Source: Pseudomonas fluorescens (GTDB lineage: Bacteria; Pseudomonadota; Gammaproteobacteria; Pseudomonadales; Pseudomonadaceae). From it: a stretch of 64,000 bases of DNA. Location: assembly GCF_902497995.1 (NCBI RefSeq), contig NZ_CABVII010000005.1, positions 124,001 to 188,000 of the forward strand. Direction: 5' to 3'. The notes beneath the pieces are model-generated. The model was not told the origin of the DNA. It searched no databases and was given only the letters and a program-made list of their open reading frames with translations. The translations under genes were made by a program, and so were the position numbers. The stretch's first letter is position 1, and the number at the start of each line of letters is the position of its first letter. Shown one piece after another: positions 20,649 through 28,939 of this stretch.

Positions 20649-21707
20649 TTAAAGCGCGACGTCACGCATGCTGTTCATGTCGATCACGAAGCGGTACTTC
20701 ACGTCGTTGCGTTGCAGGCGGTCAAAGGCGGTGTTGATGTCCTTGATGTCAATCATTTCGCAGCTGGGCAGGACCTGGTGTTCGGCGCAGAAATCCAGCA
20801 GTTCCTGAATCGGCTGGATGCCACCGATGAGCGAACCGGCCAAGGTGCGGTTATTGCGGATCAGCAAGCCACCGTGGATGGGCTCCAGCGGTTCGATGGC
20901 GCCGACCAGCACCATGACGCCCTCGCGACCCAGCAACATCAGGTAGGGGTTGACGTTGTGCCGGCTGGGAATGGTGTCGATGATGAACTCGAAGGCATTG
21001 GCCGCCGTCGCCATCGCTGCCGCATCGTTGGACAACAGCACGTGATCGGCACCGAGGGTGCGGGCATCGTCGGCCTTGCCCGGTGAGGTGGTGATCACGG
21101 TGACTTCGGCACCCAGGGCGACGGCCAGCTTCACGGCCATGTGACCGAGCCCGCCAAGCCCGACTACCGCGACTTTCGAGCCCTTGCCCACGCCATAACG
21201 GCGCATCGGGCTCCACACGGTGATGCCGGCACACAGCAAAGGCGCTGCGTAGCGCGGATCGAGGCTTTCGGGCATGCGCAGAACGAACTGCTCACGAACG
21301 ACAATGTGCTCGGAATAACCACCATAGGTGATCTCGCCGGTATGACGGTCCTTACCGTTGTAGGTGGGTGTCGGGCCATGGACGCACAGTTGTTCCTGAT
21401 GCTCCGCGCAGGGCGCGCACTGCAGGCAGCTGTCGACCTGGCAACCGACGGCGACCCGGTCGCCGACCTTGAAGCGGCTGACATTGCTGCCGACGGCGGT
21501 GACATGCCCGACGATCTCGTGGCCAGGCACGATGGGGTACACGGTGTTGTTCCAGTCGTTGTTGACCTGGTGGGCATCGGAATGGCAGACGCCGCAATAG
21601 GCGATATCGATGGCGACGTCATCGGCGCGCAAGGCGCGGCGATCGAAACGAAACGGCGTGAGGGTAGAGTGGGCCTCGTGCGCGGCAAATCCCAGGCAAG
21701 TAGTCAT
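20649..21707 (-). CDS. Zinc-dependent NAD(P) alcohol dehydrogenase (CAD/YahK type)
   Basis: A 352-residue zinc alcohol dehydrogenase. The catalytic zinc ligands are visible in YCGVCHSD (about residue 40) and GHEIVGHV (about 63), and the structural zinc cluster lies in the C-x(n)-C segment QVDSCLQCAPCAEHQEQLC (about 92-110). The nucleotide-binding motif is VVGLGGLGHMAVKLA (about 182). ATG at 21707 has CAGGAC eight bases upstream and is preferred to a TTG two codons earlier. Enzymes of this class interconvert aldehydes and primary alcohols. It lies about 60 bases downstream of the LuxC-like gene on the same strand, consistent with handling its aldehyde. Confidence 0.92.
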   Translation of the reverse strand: MTTCLGFAAHEAHSTLTPFRFDRRALRADDVAIDIAYCGVCHSDAHQVNNDWNNTVYPIVPGHEIVGHVTAVGSNVSRFKVGDRVAVGCQVDSCLQCAPCAEHQEQLCVHGPTPTYNGKDRHTGEITYGGYSEHIVVREQFVLRMPESLDPRYAAPLLCAGITVWSPMRRYGVGKGSKVAVVGLGGLGHMAVKLAVALGAEVTVITTSPGKADDARTLGADHVLLSNDAAAMATAANAFEFIIDTIPSRHNVNPYLMLLGREGVMVLVGAIEPLEPIHGGLLIRNNRTLAGSLIGGIQPIQELLDFCAEHQVLPSCEMIDIKDINTAFDRLQRNDVKYRFVIDMNSMRDVAL

Positions 21708-21766
21708 GGGCAAGTCCTGTAAGAATCAATGCGTACCCCCGGCCATGGCCAGGGGTACAGGGGGAG

Positions 21767-23224
21767 TTAGATCGAAGGGCGCAACCAGGGCGCCGGGGTC
21801 ATTTCCGGCGAGGCGATCTGGTTGACGATCCACTTGCCCATGCGACGCAGCGGCTCGATGGAATCCTGGGGACCTGCCCATTTCAACCCCGCTGCGTAGC
21901 CCAGCGAGACGATGCGCTGAGCGCCATACAGGGGCAGGATGTCCTTGAGATCTTCCTTGATGCTTTCCGGATAGACGCCGACGGTCTGGGTATAGGCATC
22001 CACCGCCCCCATCATCTCGTGCAGGTCATCGACCGGCACCAGGTTGGCGGTGCGGTCATCGAGCTTGGTGGCAAAGGACACCGACTCCGGAAGCTGCGAG
22101 CAGATGACTGCCCCTTCACCGTCCTGGCCACCAATCACCTTGTACCACTCATCATCCAGGCGCAGCGCGTCGACTTCGGCCTTGAGGCCCTGGTCGTAGC
22201 GTTTGGGCACGGTGCTGAGGGTGTTGGGCAGGGTCTGCATGGCGTCGTAGACATAACCGCCGAACTTGTTCAGATTCGCCAGGCCGGCCTCGTCGGTGCC
22301 GCTCTGCACGTAGACCACCCGGGCGCATACGCAGGCTTTCTGGTTCAGCGCGCCGATGTCGCTGGCCAGGCGTATGGCGGCCTCGCGCATGGTCTCTTCA
22401 CTGTCGAAGGTGCCCTTGCCGAGGATGCTGGCGCTGCGTTTCGGGTCGAGGGAGATCAGTTCCAGGCCCGGCTGGATGTAGCGAGTCACGTGCTTCATCG
22501 AGTTGAAGCCGCCCCAGGCAACGATCTTCTCCAGGTTCTGTGGCTGGTACAGGCGCTCTTCGAAGGCCTGGTCGCCGCCTTTCCAGTAGGCAACGCTCAG
22601 GTGCTTGGTCAGCGGATGGTCCGGTGCCATCTCAACCATGGTACGGGCGATGGCCAGGGCGGTGAACGGGTCGTTGGACGGTGCCTTGATGATCGCGTCG
22701 CTGCGCAGCACCATGTTGCGCAGGATGGTCAGCAGGGACAGGCCGGTCGCGTTGCCGGCGACGATATGCAGGGTGCGCGCGCCGAAGCAGCGTACGTCCA
22801 GTTCGGTGCCGTCGATCAGGGTTTGCTTGACCCAGCCTTCCAGGTACTTGACGCCTACGGAGTTCTCCACCTGTTCGGTGACGGACTCACGGGTGAGCAT
22901 GTTGCGCAGCCCCATGTAGCTGCCCTTGACCATGGTCGGGGTGACCGGCGCAGTCAGGTAGGACAGCTCGCAGGCTTCCTGCAAGTAGATGTTCTTGTCG
23001 AACTCCAGGCGCTCGCCCAGGGCTTCGCAGTAGTCGAGGATGTCATTGAAGGTAAGCGTGTACAGGTCCGCCAGCTTCGCCGGGTTACCCAGCGGCAGTT
23101 GGTCGATGTATTTGTGCGCATCCGGGGTCTGGAAGACCAGGTCGCCGCCACGGCCACCCACGTCGATCAGGTTGTCGGTGATGACTTTGCCACGGATGAT
23201 CATTGGCGCAATTGGTTTGGTCAT
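21767..23224 (-). CDS. LuxC-like acyl-CoA reductase
   Basis: A 485-residue protein of the LuxC/acyl-CoA reductase family. The nucleophile is in the conserved NQKAC motif (Cys298), and the FGARTLHIVAGN segment near residue 147 corresponds to the nucleotide-binding domain. LuxC reduces an acyl thioester to the aldehyde with NADPH. The same chemistry can run backwards as a CoA-acylating aldehyde dehydrogenase. Only four bases separate it from the LuxE-like gene upstream, so the two are coupled as in luminous bacteria. No luciferase genes are present, so the aldehyde must serve metabolism; the direction of flux is undecided. Confidence 0.9.
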   Translation of the reverse strand: MTKPIAPMIIRGKVITDNLIDVGGRGGDLVFQTPDAHKYIDQLPLGNPAKLADLYTLTFNDILDYCEALGERLEFDKNIYLQEACELSYLTAPVTPTMVKGSYMGLRNMLTRESVTEQVENSVGVKYLEGWVKQTLIDGTELDVRCFGARTLHIVAGNATGLSLLTILRNMVLRSDAIIKAPSNDPFTALAIARTMVEMAPDHPLTKHLSVAYWKGGDQAFEERLYQPQNLEKIVAWGGFNSMKHVTRYIQPGLELISLDPKRSASILGKGTFDSEETMREAAIRLASDIGALNQKACVCARVVYVQSGTDEAGLANLNKFGGYVYDAMQTLPNTLSTVPKRYDQGLKAEVDALRLDDEWYKVIGGQDGEGAVICSQLPESVSFATKLDDRTANLVPVDDLHEMMGAVDAYTQTVGVYPESIKEDLKDILPLYGAQRIVSLGYAAGLKWAGPQDSIEPLRRMGKWIVNQIASPEMTPAPWLRPSI

Positions 23225-23228
23225 GGGG

Positions 23229-24668
23229 TTAGCCCTCTAATGTGGTCAGGAAATCCATCGCTTGGCGATGCGAGTCTTCGGTTGCGGCACAGCTGATCTT
23301 GTCGTCGCCGCCATTTATTTCGCTGTAGCGCTGGATCGGTCCGACCACGTAGCAACTCGGCCGACCGCAGGCGCAGGGCTTGTCCCATTCGACGGTGATT
23401 TCATCGCCGGTTATAAAGCCGCCCCAGCGGGTCTCTGCACCGAGGTCGAAGAAGGCTGCGCGGCCGGTCACACGGCCTTCGCGTGGCAGCGGCTTGCTGG
23501 TCTCGGGATCGAGCAAGTAGGGGATAACGGTCGGGGCGAAGTGGAAGTGGCCCTCTTCGCAGCGCGTATGGACGCCGCCGACGATTTCGGACATGGCGTA
23601 GGATTCGTTGAGAACCTTGGCACCGGTAAAGCGCAGTACATCGTCGCGCCAGCCTTCGGGTTGCACGGAGCCCTTGCCGCCACCGGCGGTGTGGATGTAC
23701 GAGTCAGGGTGGAAGACACCTTCGAGACCGCGCTCCAGGCCGGCCTTGGCCATGTTGTGCAACAGGTTCCAGGTCGCGCCGATGTACACGCGCTTGCCCT
23801 TGAGCTGGGTGGACATATGATCGAAGAAGGTCGCCAGGTGTTGCGGCATTTCGGCCTGCAACTCATCGAAAGCCTTCTTCTTGGCCATCAGCTCCGGGCT
23901 GATCTCCAGGCGATCGAGCGTGCCCTTGGACTGTGCCGCGCGCAGCTTGGCCCCCAGGTGGAGCACGTCGGTGCTGAGGGTGGTCGGGTAAGCCGCATGG
24001 AAATGCGATTCGTCCGGCAACAGCGCCGGGATCATGGCGATGTGGACACGCACATGGCTCAGGTAGCCCTTGCGGTAGTACGGGTAAATCGTGTGCAGGT
24101 TGGGCTCTGGGGTGTCCGGCCCTTCCATGTTCCACACATTCAATTTGCGCAGCTGGGCGAATTTGTTCCACTCATGTACGCCGTGGGGCAGGAACGACAA
24201 GGTGCCGGAGGTGCCCGAGGTGTGACTGATGCGCAGTTGCGGCACTGCTTTGTCCATGGTTTCGAACCAGTCGTCCAGGCCTTGGCACGCGCTGACGTCG
24301 ACCGCCGCGATGGCTTCGGCCATCTCTGGGGTCACCAGTTTGCCCAGCCACTTGTTGATCTGGGCGAAGTTGCGCTTCTCCAGCAACGATGGCGGGTAGG
24401 ACTTGTACACGCTGTGTTCGAACAGCAGCGGCACCACGTCGTCGAAATGCTCGATGGTATCCACGCCTTGGGCGTCGGCGAGCTTTTTGAGCATGGGGAT
24501 GCGGTCGCGCAGTTCGGCGAAGCGCTGCTTCAGGCCGCATAGCTGCAGCGCGTCGATTTCAGCGCGCGGCAGATTGTTCCAGGCCGTCTGGGAATAGTTG
24601 ACCATTTCTGCCGGGTTGTTCAGCAGCTGCTGGGTTTTTTGTTCTATCGACAGTTGTGCAGTGGGCAT
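23229..24668 (-). CDS. LuxE-like acyl-protein synthetase
   Basis: A 479-residue adenylate-forming enzyme of the LuxE family, about 100 residues longer than luminous-bacterium LuxE. The phosphate-binding motif HTSGTSGT is at about residues 149-156. The C-terminal part has a cysteine-rich stretch (CACGRPSC, about residue 430), which is a possible acyl or metal site and is not a normal LuxE feature as far as I know. LuxE activates a fatty acid with ATP and hands it to LuxC. It is the first gene of the minus-strand operon and is divergent from the Fe-type alcohol dehydrogenase across a 367-base control region. Confidence 0.85.
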   Translation of the reverse strand: MPTAQLSIEQKTQQLLNNPAEMVNYSQTAWNNLPRAEIDALQLCGLKQRFAELRDRIPMLKKLADAQGVDTIEHFDDVVPLLFEHSVYKSYPPSLLEKRNFAQINKWLGKLVTPEMAEAIAAVDVSACQGLDDWFETMDKAVPQLRISHTSGTSGTLSFLPHGVHEWNKFAQLRKLNVWNMEGPDTPEPNLHTIYPYYRKGYLSHVRVHIAMIPALLPDESHFHAAYPTTLSTDVLHLGAKLRAAQSKGTLDRLEISPELMAKKKAFDELQAEMPQHLATFFDHMSTQLKGKRVYIGATWNLLHNMAKAGLERGLEGVFHPDSYIHTAGGGKGSVQPEGWRDDVLRFTGAKVLNESYAMSEIVGGVHTRCEEGHFHFAPTVIPYLLDPETSKPLPREGRVTGRAAFFDLGAETRWGGFITGDEITVEWDKPCACGRPSCYVVGPIQRYSEINGGDDKISCAATEDSHRQAMDFLTTLEG

Positions 24669-25035
24669 TGTCTGGCTCGCTACTCGACTAGTGAAAACCG
24701 GCGAGGCCGGGGGGAGGGTGTGAATCCAGTATGGGGATGCAGCCTTGGATTTTGTTCCGGATTAAGGTGATTGTGTTTTCTGATCAAGTGACTGATAAAT
24801 AAGGAAAAAAATACAAATTTCAGTGTGTCCGGGCAAGCCGTTCCGGATTCGGGGTGAGCGCCCGGATTTCAGGCAGGTGGATGGAGCGGGCTGGAATATA
24901 CTCGGTTTCCCTCACTCAATAATGAGGGGGCGAGCGTTAACAGTCAGACCATTATGTGAAGGGTTTTCCGGTTGGCGCATGTGCTTCGCAATCGCCAAAA
25001 AAACTCAGCGCAACACAAATATTTGTGAGGTTTTC
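24669..25035. promoter_or_regulatory. Divergent control region, luxE-like / Fe-ADH
   Basis: A 367-base gene-free stretch between divergently transcribed genes. It is clearly richer in A and T than the flanks near 24760-24825. Apart from the perfect palindrome at 25014-25027 I see no convincing sigma-54 or other promoter match and no small gene. Confidence 0.6.
25014..25027. promoter_or_regulatory. 14-bp perfect palindrome, candidate operator
   Basis: CACAAATATTTGTG is a perfect 14-bp palindrome ending nine bases before the Fe-ADH start and touching its ribosome-binding GTGAGG. A bound repressor here would block the leader or translation start. The TetR gene at 26704, two genes downstream, is the obvious candidate to bind it. 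Confidence 0.5.
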
Positions 25036-26187
25036 ATGTTGAAAATGGCATTCCAAACCACCCCTTCAATGATCATCGAACGCGGTGCTTCGACCCGGCT
25101 TGCCGATCATGTTCGCGCCATGGGCTGCAAGTCGGTTCTGTTGGTGACCGATCCGGGGGTTATTGCGGCTCGGCTACTGGATGCGGTGCTCGCCGGCTTC
25201 GAGGGCCAGGAGATAGCCGTCACCGTATTTTCCCAAGTCCAGGCCGACCCGCCGGAGTCGGTGATTCTGGCCTCGGTGGAGGCCGCGAAAGCCTGTGACG
25301 CCGATTGCGTGCTGGGCCTGGGTGGTGGCAGTTCGCTGGATGCCGCCAAGCTGGCAGCGCTGTTGGCGCGCAGTGGCGAGTCCCTGACCGAGATCTATGG
25401 CATCAACAAGACGAAGGGCCCGCGCCTGCCACTGATTCTGGTGCCGACCACAGCAGGCACCGGTTCGGAAGTGACCTCGGTCTCGGTCGTGACCACCGGT
25501 GCCGGTGAGAAGAACGTGGTTTACTCGCCAATGCTGTTACCCGACGTGGCCGTGCTGGATGCAGAGCTGACCCTTGGACTGCCGCCCCATGTCACCGCGG
25601 CGACCGGTATCGATGCCATGGTTCATGCCGTCGAGGCCTATACCACCAAGAACCTGAAGAACCCGATTTCCGATTGCCTGGCGCGCGAGGCGCTGCGTCT
25701 GTTGTCCGGCAGCCTGTTCCAGGCCTGTCAGGACGGCAAGAACCTGCAAGCGCGGGAAAACATGTTGCTGGGTGCTTGCCTGGCGGGCATGGCGTTCGCC
25801 AACGCACCAGTGGCGGCGGTGCATGCGTTGGCCTATCCCCTCGGCGCACGTTTCCACATACCGCACGGGCTGTCCAATGCCCTGGTGCTGGGGCCGGTGA
25901 TGCGCTTCAACCTTGAAACAGTGGCGCCGCTGTATGCACAGTTGGCCGACATCGTGCTGCCCGGCACCCTGGGTACCGATAAAGAAAAAGCCTCTGTCCT
26001 GGCCGACTACCTCGGCGGCCTGGCCGGTGAGCTGGGTCTGGCGACCCGCTTGCGCGACCTGGGCATCGTCGAGTCCGACATCGAGGCACTGGCGGTCGAT
26101 GCCATGAAGCAGCAGCGCCTGCTCGGCAACAACCCTCGGGAACTCTGCCTGGAAGACGTGCGCGCGATCTATACGGAGATTCTATGA
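25036..26187 (+). CDS. Iron-containing (group III) alcohol dehydrogenase
   Basis: A 383-residue Fe-type alcohol dehydrogenase. It has the GGGSSLDAAK nucleotide motif (about residue 97), the TTAGTGSEVT motif (about 140), and metal ligands in GIDAMVHAVEAY (about 195) and further histidines in AVHALAYPLGARFHIPHG (about 262-277). The start at 25036 is set by GTGAGG; the frame runs open further upstream but without a good site. It would oxidise an alcohol to the aldehyde, or the reverse, beside LuxC. Its stop overlaps the start of the second thioesterase. Confidence 0.92.
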   Translation: MLKMAFQTTPSMIIERGASTRLADHVRAMGCKSVLLVTDPGVIAARLLDAVLAGFEGQEIAVTVFSQVQADPPESVILASVEAAKACDADCVLGLGGGSSLDAAKLAALLARSGESLTEIYGINKTKGPRLPLILVPTTAGTGSEVTSVSVVTTGAGEKNVVYSPMLLPDVAVLDAELTLGLPPHVTAATGIDAMVHAVEAYTTKNLKNPISDCLAREALRLLSGSLFQACQDGKNLQARENMLLGACLAGMAFANAPVAAVHALAYPLGARFHIPHGLSNALVLGPVMRFNLETVAPLYAQLADIVLPGTLGTDKEKASVLADYLGGLAGELGLATRLRDLGIVESDIEALAVDAMKQQRLLGNNPRELCLEDVRAIYTEIL

Positions 26188-26621
26188 GCAACAAGGTCGA
26201 GCGGCCGAGTCGGGATGAGTTTCGCCGCTTCAACCGGATGCCGACGCGTTGGGGCGACCATGACTCCTATGGGCATGTGAACAACGTGGTCTACTACTCG
26301 TACTGCGAGTCGGCGATCACTGCGTTCCTGGTCGAACAGGGTACCCTCGACATTGCCAGCAGCCCGGTGATCGGGTTGATCGTCAATTCGAGTTGCACCT
26401 ACTTTGCGCCCATCTGTTTCCCCGATCAGGTCACTGTTGGAATGAGAATTTCCCACCTTGGCAACAGCAGCGCGCGATACGAGCTGGCACTGTTTCGCAA
26501 CGATGAGCATGAGGCAGCTGCGGCGGCCCATATCGTCTATGTGTATGTCGACCGGGCCAGCAACACATCGCTGCCCATTCCGCAGACTGTGCGTACGGCG
26601 CTTGCGAGTATCACTGACTAA
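26184..26621 (+). CDS. Hotdog-fold acyl-CoA thioesterase, second copy
   Basis: A 145-residue 4HBT/YbgC-like thioesterase with the active-site region RWGDHDSYGHVNNVVYYSY. It shares the core YGHVNNVxYYSY, the C-T/N-YFAPI-FPD segment and the V-YVDR end with the protein at 18983, so the two are paralogues. The ATG overlaps the Fe-ADH stop, giving translational coupling. The product would hydrolyse acyl-CoA formed in the pathway. Unlike the first copy it carries the more usual WGDHD. Confidence 0.9.
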   Translation: MSNKVERPSRDEFRRFNRMPTRWGDHDSYGHVNNVVYYSYCESAITAFLVEQGTLDIASSPVIGLIVNSSCTYFAPICFPDQVTVGMRISHLGNSSARYELALFRNDEHEAAAAAHIVYVYVDRASNTSLPIPQTVRTALASITD

Positions 26622-26703
26622 ATAAGTTGGCTCGGTCATACTTCAGTTTTCTGCTTGGCGAATCTGCCGCGACGTCAGTGGGCAGTACCCGCAAGAGGAC
26701 ACT

Positions 26704-27390
26704 ATGATCAAGCCAACGCCTAACAAGAAGAGCGCCGCAGACGATGGCGTCCTGCAGGTCGAAATACCTGCCCAACCGCGCAAGGAACCGCGGCAGGCGC
26801 GCTCGATCGCGCTGGTCAAGGCCGTGAAACAAACGGCTCTGCAAATTATCGACAACGAAGGTCGGGAAGCCCTGAATGCCATGCGCCTGTCCGAAGACTC
26901 GGGCGTGGCAATCAGCTCGATCTACGAGTACTTCCCGACGATGGAAGCGCTGATCGCTGCGATCTTCGATGACTACCGCACCGAAGCCCACGCAGAACTG
27001 TACGCCAGCATCATCGCGCTGCCCCCTGAAGCCACTCTGTACGACGGGCTTTTGCTGGCCTTGCGGGTCGTGCTGGCCAGCCACTACAAGAAAACCCTGC
27101 TCGACCCGGTGTTCAGCGTGCGCTCCACCCACTATGACGAGCTGGTGCGGCTGGATGTGGTCAAGGCCAAGCAACTCTGGCCCGTCACGGCGAGCTCGGC
27201 GTTGATGAAGCGCTTCGCCAACGAAATCTCGGTGAAGAACCGGGACAAAGCCGAGTTTCTGGTCTACCAGACATTGTCGGCGCTGACTCGGGCCATCCTG
27301 CTCGAAAAACCGGCCTACCTCACTGACGCGGACACGCCGAGGTTGATGGCGCGGATGCTGCACGGGATGTTGACTGACCCCAGCATTTAA
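26704..27390 (+). CDS. TetR-family transcriptional regulator
   Basis: A 228-residue TetR-type regulator. After a charged N-terminal tail of about 35 residues comes the DNA-binding helix-turn-helix, with IIDNEGREALNAMRLSEDSGVAISSIYEYF near residues 47-78 containing the usual GVAxSSIYEYF recognition helix. The C-terminal ligand domain is not assignable. AGAGGA precedes the ATG. It is the last gene of the Fe-ADH/thioesterase group and probably represses it, and perhaps the divergent luxE-luxC operon, through the palindrome at 25014. Confidence 0.9.
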   Translation: MIKPTPNKKSAADDGVLQVEIPAQPRKEPRQARSIALVKAVKQTALQIIDNEGREALNAMRLSEDSGVAISSIYEYFPTMEALIAAIFDDYRTEAHAELYASIIALPPEATLYDGLLLALRVVLASHYKKTLLDPVFSVRSTHYDELVRLDVVKAKQLWPVTASSALMKRFANEISVKNRDKAEFLVYQTLSALTRAILLEKPAYLTDADTPRLMARMLHGMLTDPSI

Positions 27391-27396
27391 GCCACG

Positions 27397-27423
27397 AAAA
27401 AAAACGCCCCGCAAGCGGGGCGT
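27397..27423 (-). terminator. Intrinsic terminator of the glutarate operon
   Basis: A 9-bp GC stem (27404-27412 with 27415-27423, two-base loop) is followed on the minus strand by eight T residues. It ends the csiD-lhgO-gabD transcript and, as a hairpin, may also slow TetR read-through on the plus strand. Confidence 0.9.
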
Positions 27424-27469
27424 CAGGTCTTGCATCAGCGGCATGACGCCGCACAGGCGGCGGGAAGGC

Positions 27470-28918
27470 TCAGATGCCGATGCACAGGTATTTGATTTCC
27501 AGGTAGTCCTCGATGCCGTACTTGGAGCCTTCGCGACCCAGGCCCGAGGCCTTGATACCACCGAACGGCGCCACTTCGTTGGAGATGATCCCGGTGTTGA
27601 CGCCGACGATGCCGTACTCCAGCGCTTCGCCTACCCGGAACACACGGCTCAGGTCGCGGGCATAGAAGTAGGAAGCCAGGCCGAATTCGGTGTCGTTGGC
27701 CATCGCGATCACATCGGCTTCATCCTTGAAGCGGAACAGCGGTGCCAGCGGGCCGAAGGTTTCTTCCTTGGCGACGGCGGCGTTGCGCGGTACATCGACC
27801 AGCACGGTCGGCTCGAAGAAGGTTCCGCCCAGGGCATGCGGCTTGCCGCCGGCAACCACGCGAGCGCCTTTGCTTACGGCGTCATCGATGTGCTCCTGGA
27901 CCTTGGCCATGGCCTTGGCGTCGATCAGGGGGCCGGTGGTGATACCGTTTTCCAGGCCATTACCAATGTTCAACCCGGCCACGGCCGCGGTGAGTTTTTC
28001 GACGAATGCGTCATAGATGCCGTCCTGGATATACAGGCGGTTGGCGCAAACGCAGGTCTGGCCGTTGTTGCGATACTTGGAGACCAGCGCGCCCTCGACG
28101 GCGGCATCCAGGTCGGCGTCGTCGAACACGATGAAGGGTGCGTTGCCGCCCAGTTCCAGCGAGACTTTCTTGATGTCCTTGGCGCACTCGACCATCAGCT
28201 GGCGGCCGATTTCGGTGGAACCGGTGAACGTCAATTTGCGCACGATCGGGTTGCCGGTCAGCTCGGCGCCGACTTCGCCGGCACTGCCGGTGACCACGCT
28301 GAACACGCCTTTGGGAATGCCGGCGCGCTCGGCCAGTTCCGCCAGGGCCAGGGCCGAGTAGGGCGTCTGCGAGGCCGGCTTGAGGACCATGGTGCAACCG
28401 GCGGCCAGGGCCGGGCCGGCCTTGCGGGTAATCATCGCCGAAGGGAAGTTCCACGGCGTGATGGCGGCGGTGACACCGATCGGCTGCTTGAGCACCATCA
28501 GGCGCTTGTCGACCTGGTGACCGGGGATCATGTCGCCGTAGACGCGCTTGGCTTCTTCGCCGAACCACTCCAGGAAGGAGGCGGCGTAAGCGATTTCGCC
28601 ACGGGACTCGGTCAGTGGCTTGCCTTGTTCGAGGGTCATCAGGCGGGCCAGGTCTTCCTGGTTGGCCATCATCAGATCGAACCACTTGCGCAGCTTGTTG
28701 GCGCGGTCCTTGGCGGTCAGGGCGCGCCAGGCCGGCAGCGCCTTGTCGGCCGCTTCGATGGCGCGACGGGTCTCGGCTGCACCCATCTTCGGCACGCTGC
28801 CGATGATTTCACCGGTGGCCGGGTTGTTGACCTTGAGGGTCTGGCCGTTGTCGGCATCGACCCATACACCATCGATATAGGCTTGCTGGCGGAACAGTTT
28901 CGGATCGTTGAGCGGCAC
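27470..28918 (-). CDS. gabD: Succinate/glutarate semialdehyde dehydrogenase
   Basis: A 482-residue NAD(P) aldehyde dehydrogenase, the usual GabD/DavD length. The catalytic cysteine is in NNGQTCVCANR (Cys289), the general base in SLELGGNAPF (Glu255), and the cofactor loop is FTGSTEIGRQL. It oxidises succinate semialdehyde to succinate or glutarate semialdehyde to glutarate; the two activities overlap in this family. The GTG start has GAGGAA eight bases upstream. It is third in csiD-lhgO-gabD. Since csiD consumes glutarate, supplying it from lysine or 5-aminovalerate is a sensible role here. Confidence 0.9.
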   Translation of the reverse strand: MPLNDPKLFRQQAYIDGVWVDADNGQTLKVNNPATGEIIGSVPKMGAAETRRAIEAADKALPAWRALTAKDRANKLRKWFDLMMANQEDLARLMTLEQGKPLTESRGEIAYAASFLEWFGEEAKRVYGDMIPGHQVDKRLMVLKQPIGVTAAITPWNFPSAMITRKAGPALAAGCTMVLKPASQTPYSALALAELAERAGIPKGVFSVVTGSAGEVGAELTGNPIVRKLTFTGSTEIGRQLMVECAKDIKKVSLELGGNAPFIVFDDADLDAAVEGALVSKYRNNGQTCVCANRLYIQDGIYDAFVEKLTAAVAGLNIGNGLENGITTGPLIDAKAMAKVQEHIDDAVSKGARVVAGGKPHALGGTFFEPTVLVDVPRNAAVAKEETFGPLAPLFRFKDEADVIAMANDTEFGLASYFYARDLSRVFRVGEALEYGIVGVNTGIISNEVAPFGGIKASGLGREGSKYGIEDYLEIKYLCIGI

Positions 28919-28939
28919 GTGAAATTCCTCGCTGCTGGG

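Noticed and set aside
21767..24668. A lux bioluminescence operon
   Set aside because: Only luxC- and luxE-like genes are present; no luciferase subunits or luxD, and the neighbours are metabolic dehydrogenases and beta-oxidation genes.
24940..25010. A sigma-54 promoter upstream of the Fe-ADH
   Set aside because: TTGGCGCATGTGCTTCGC looks similar at first, but the GG to GC spacing is 12 rather than 10 bases.
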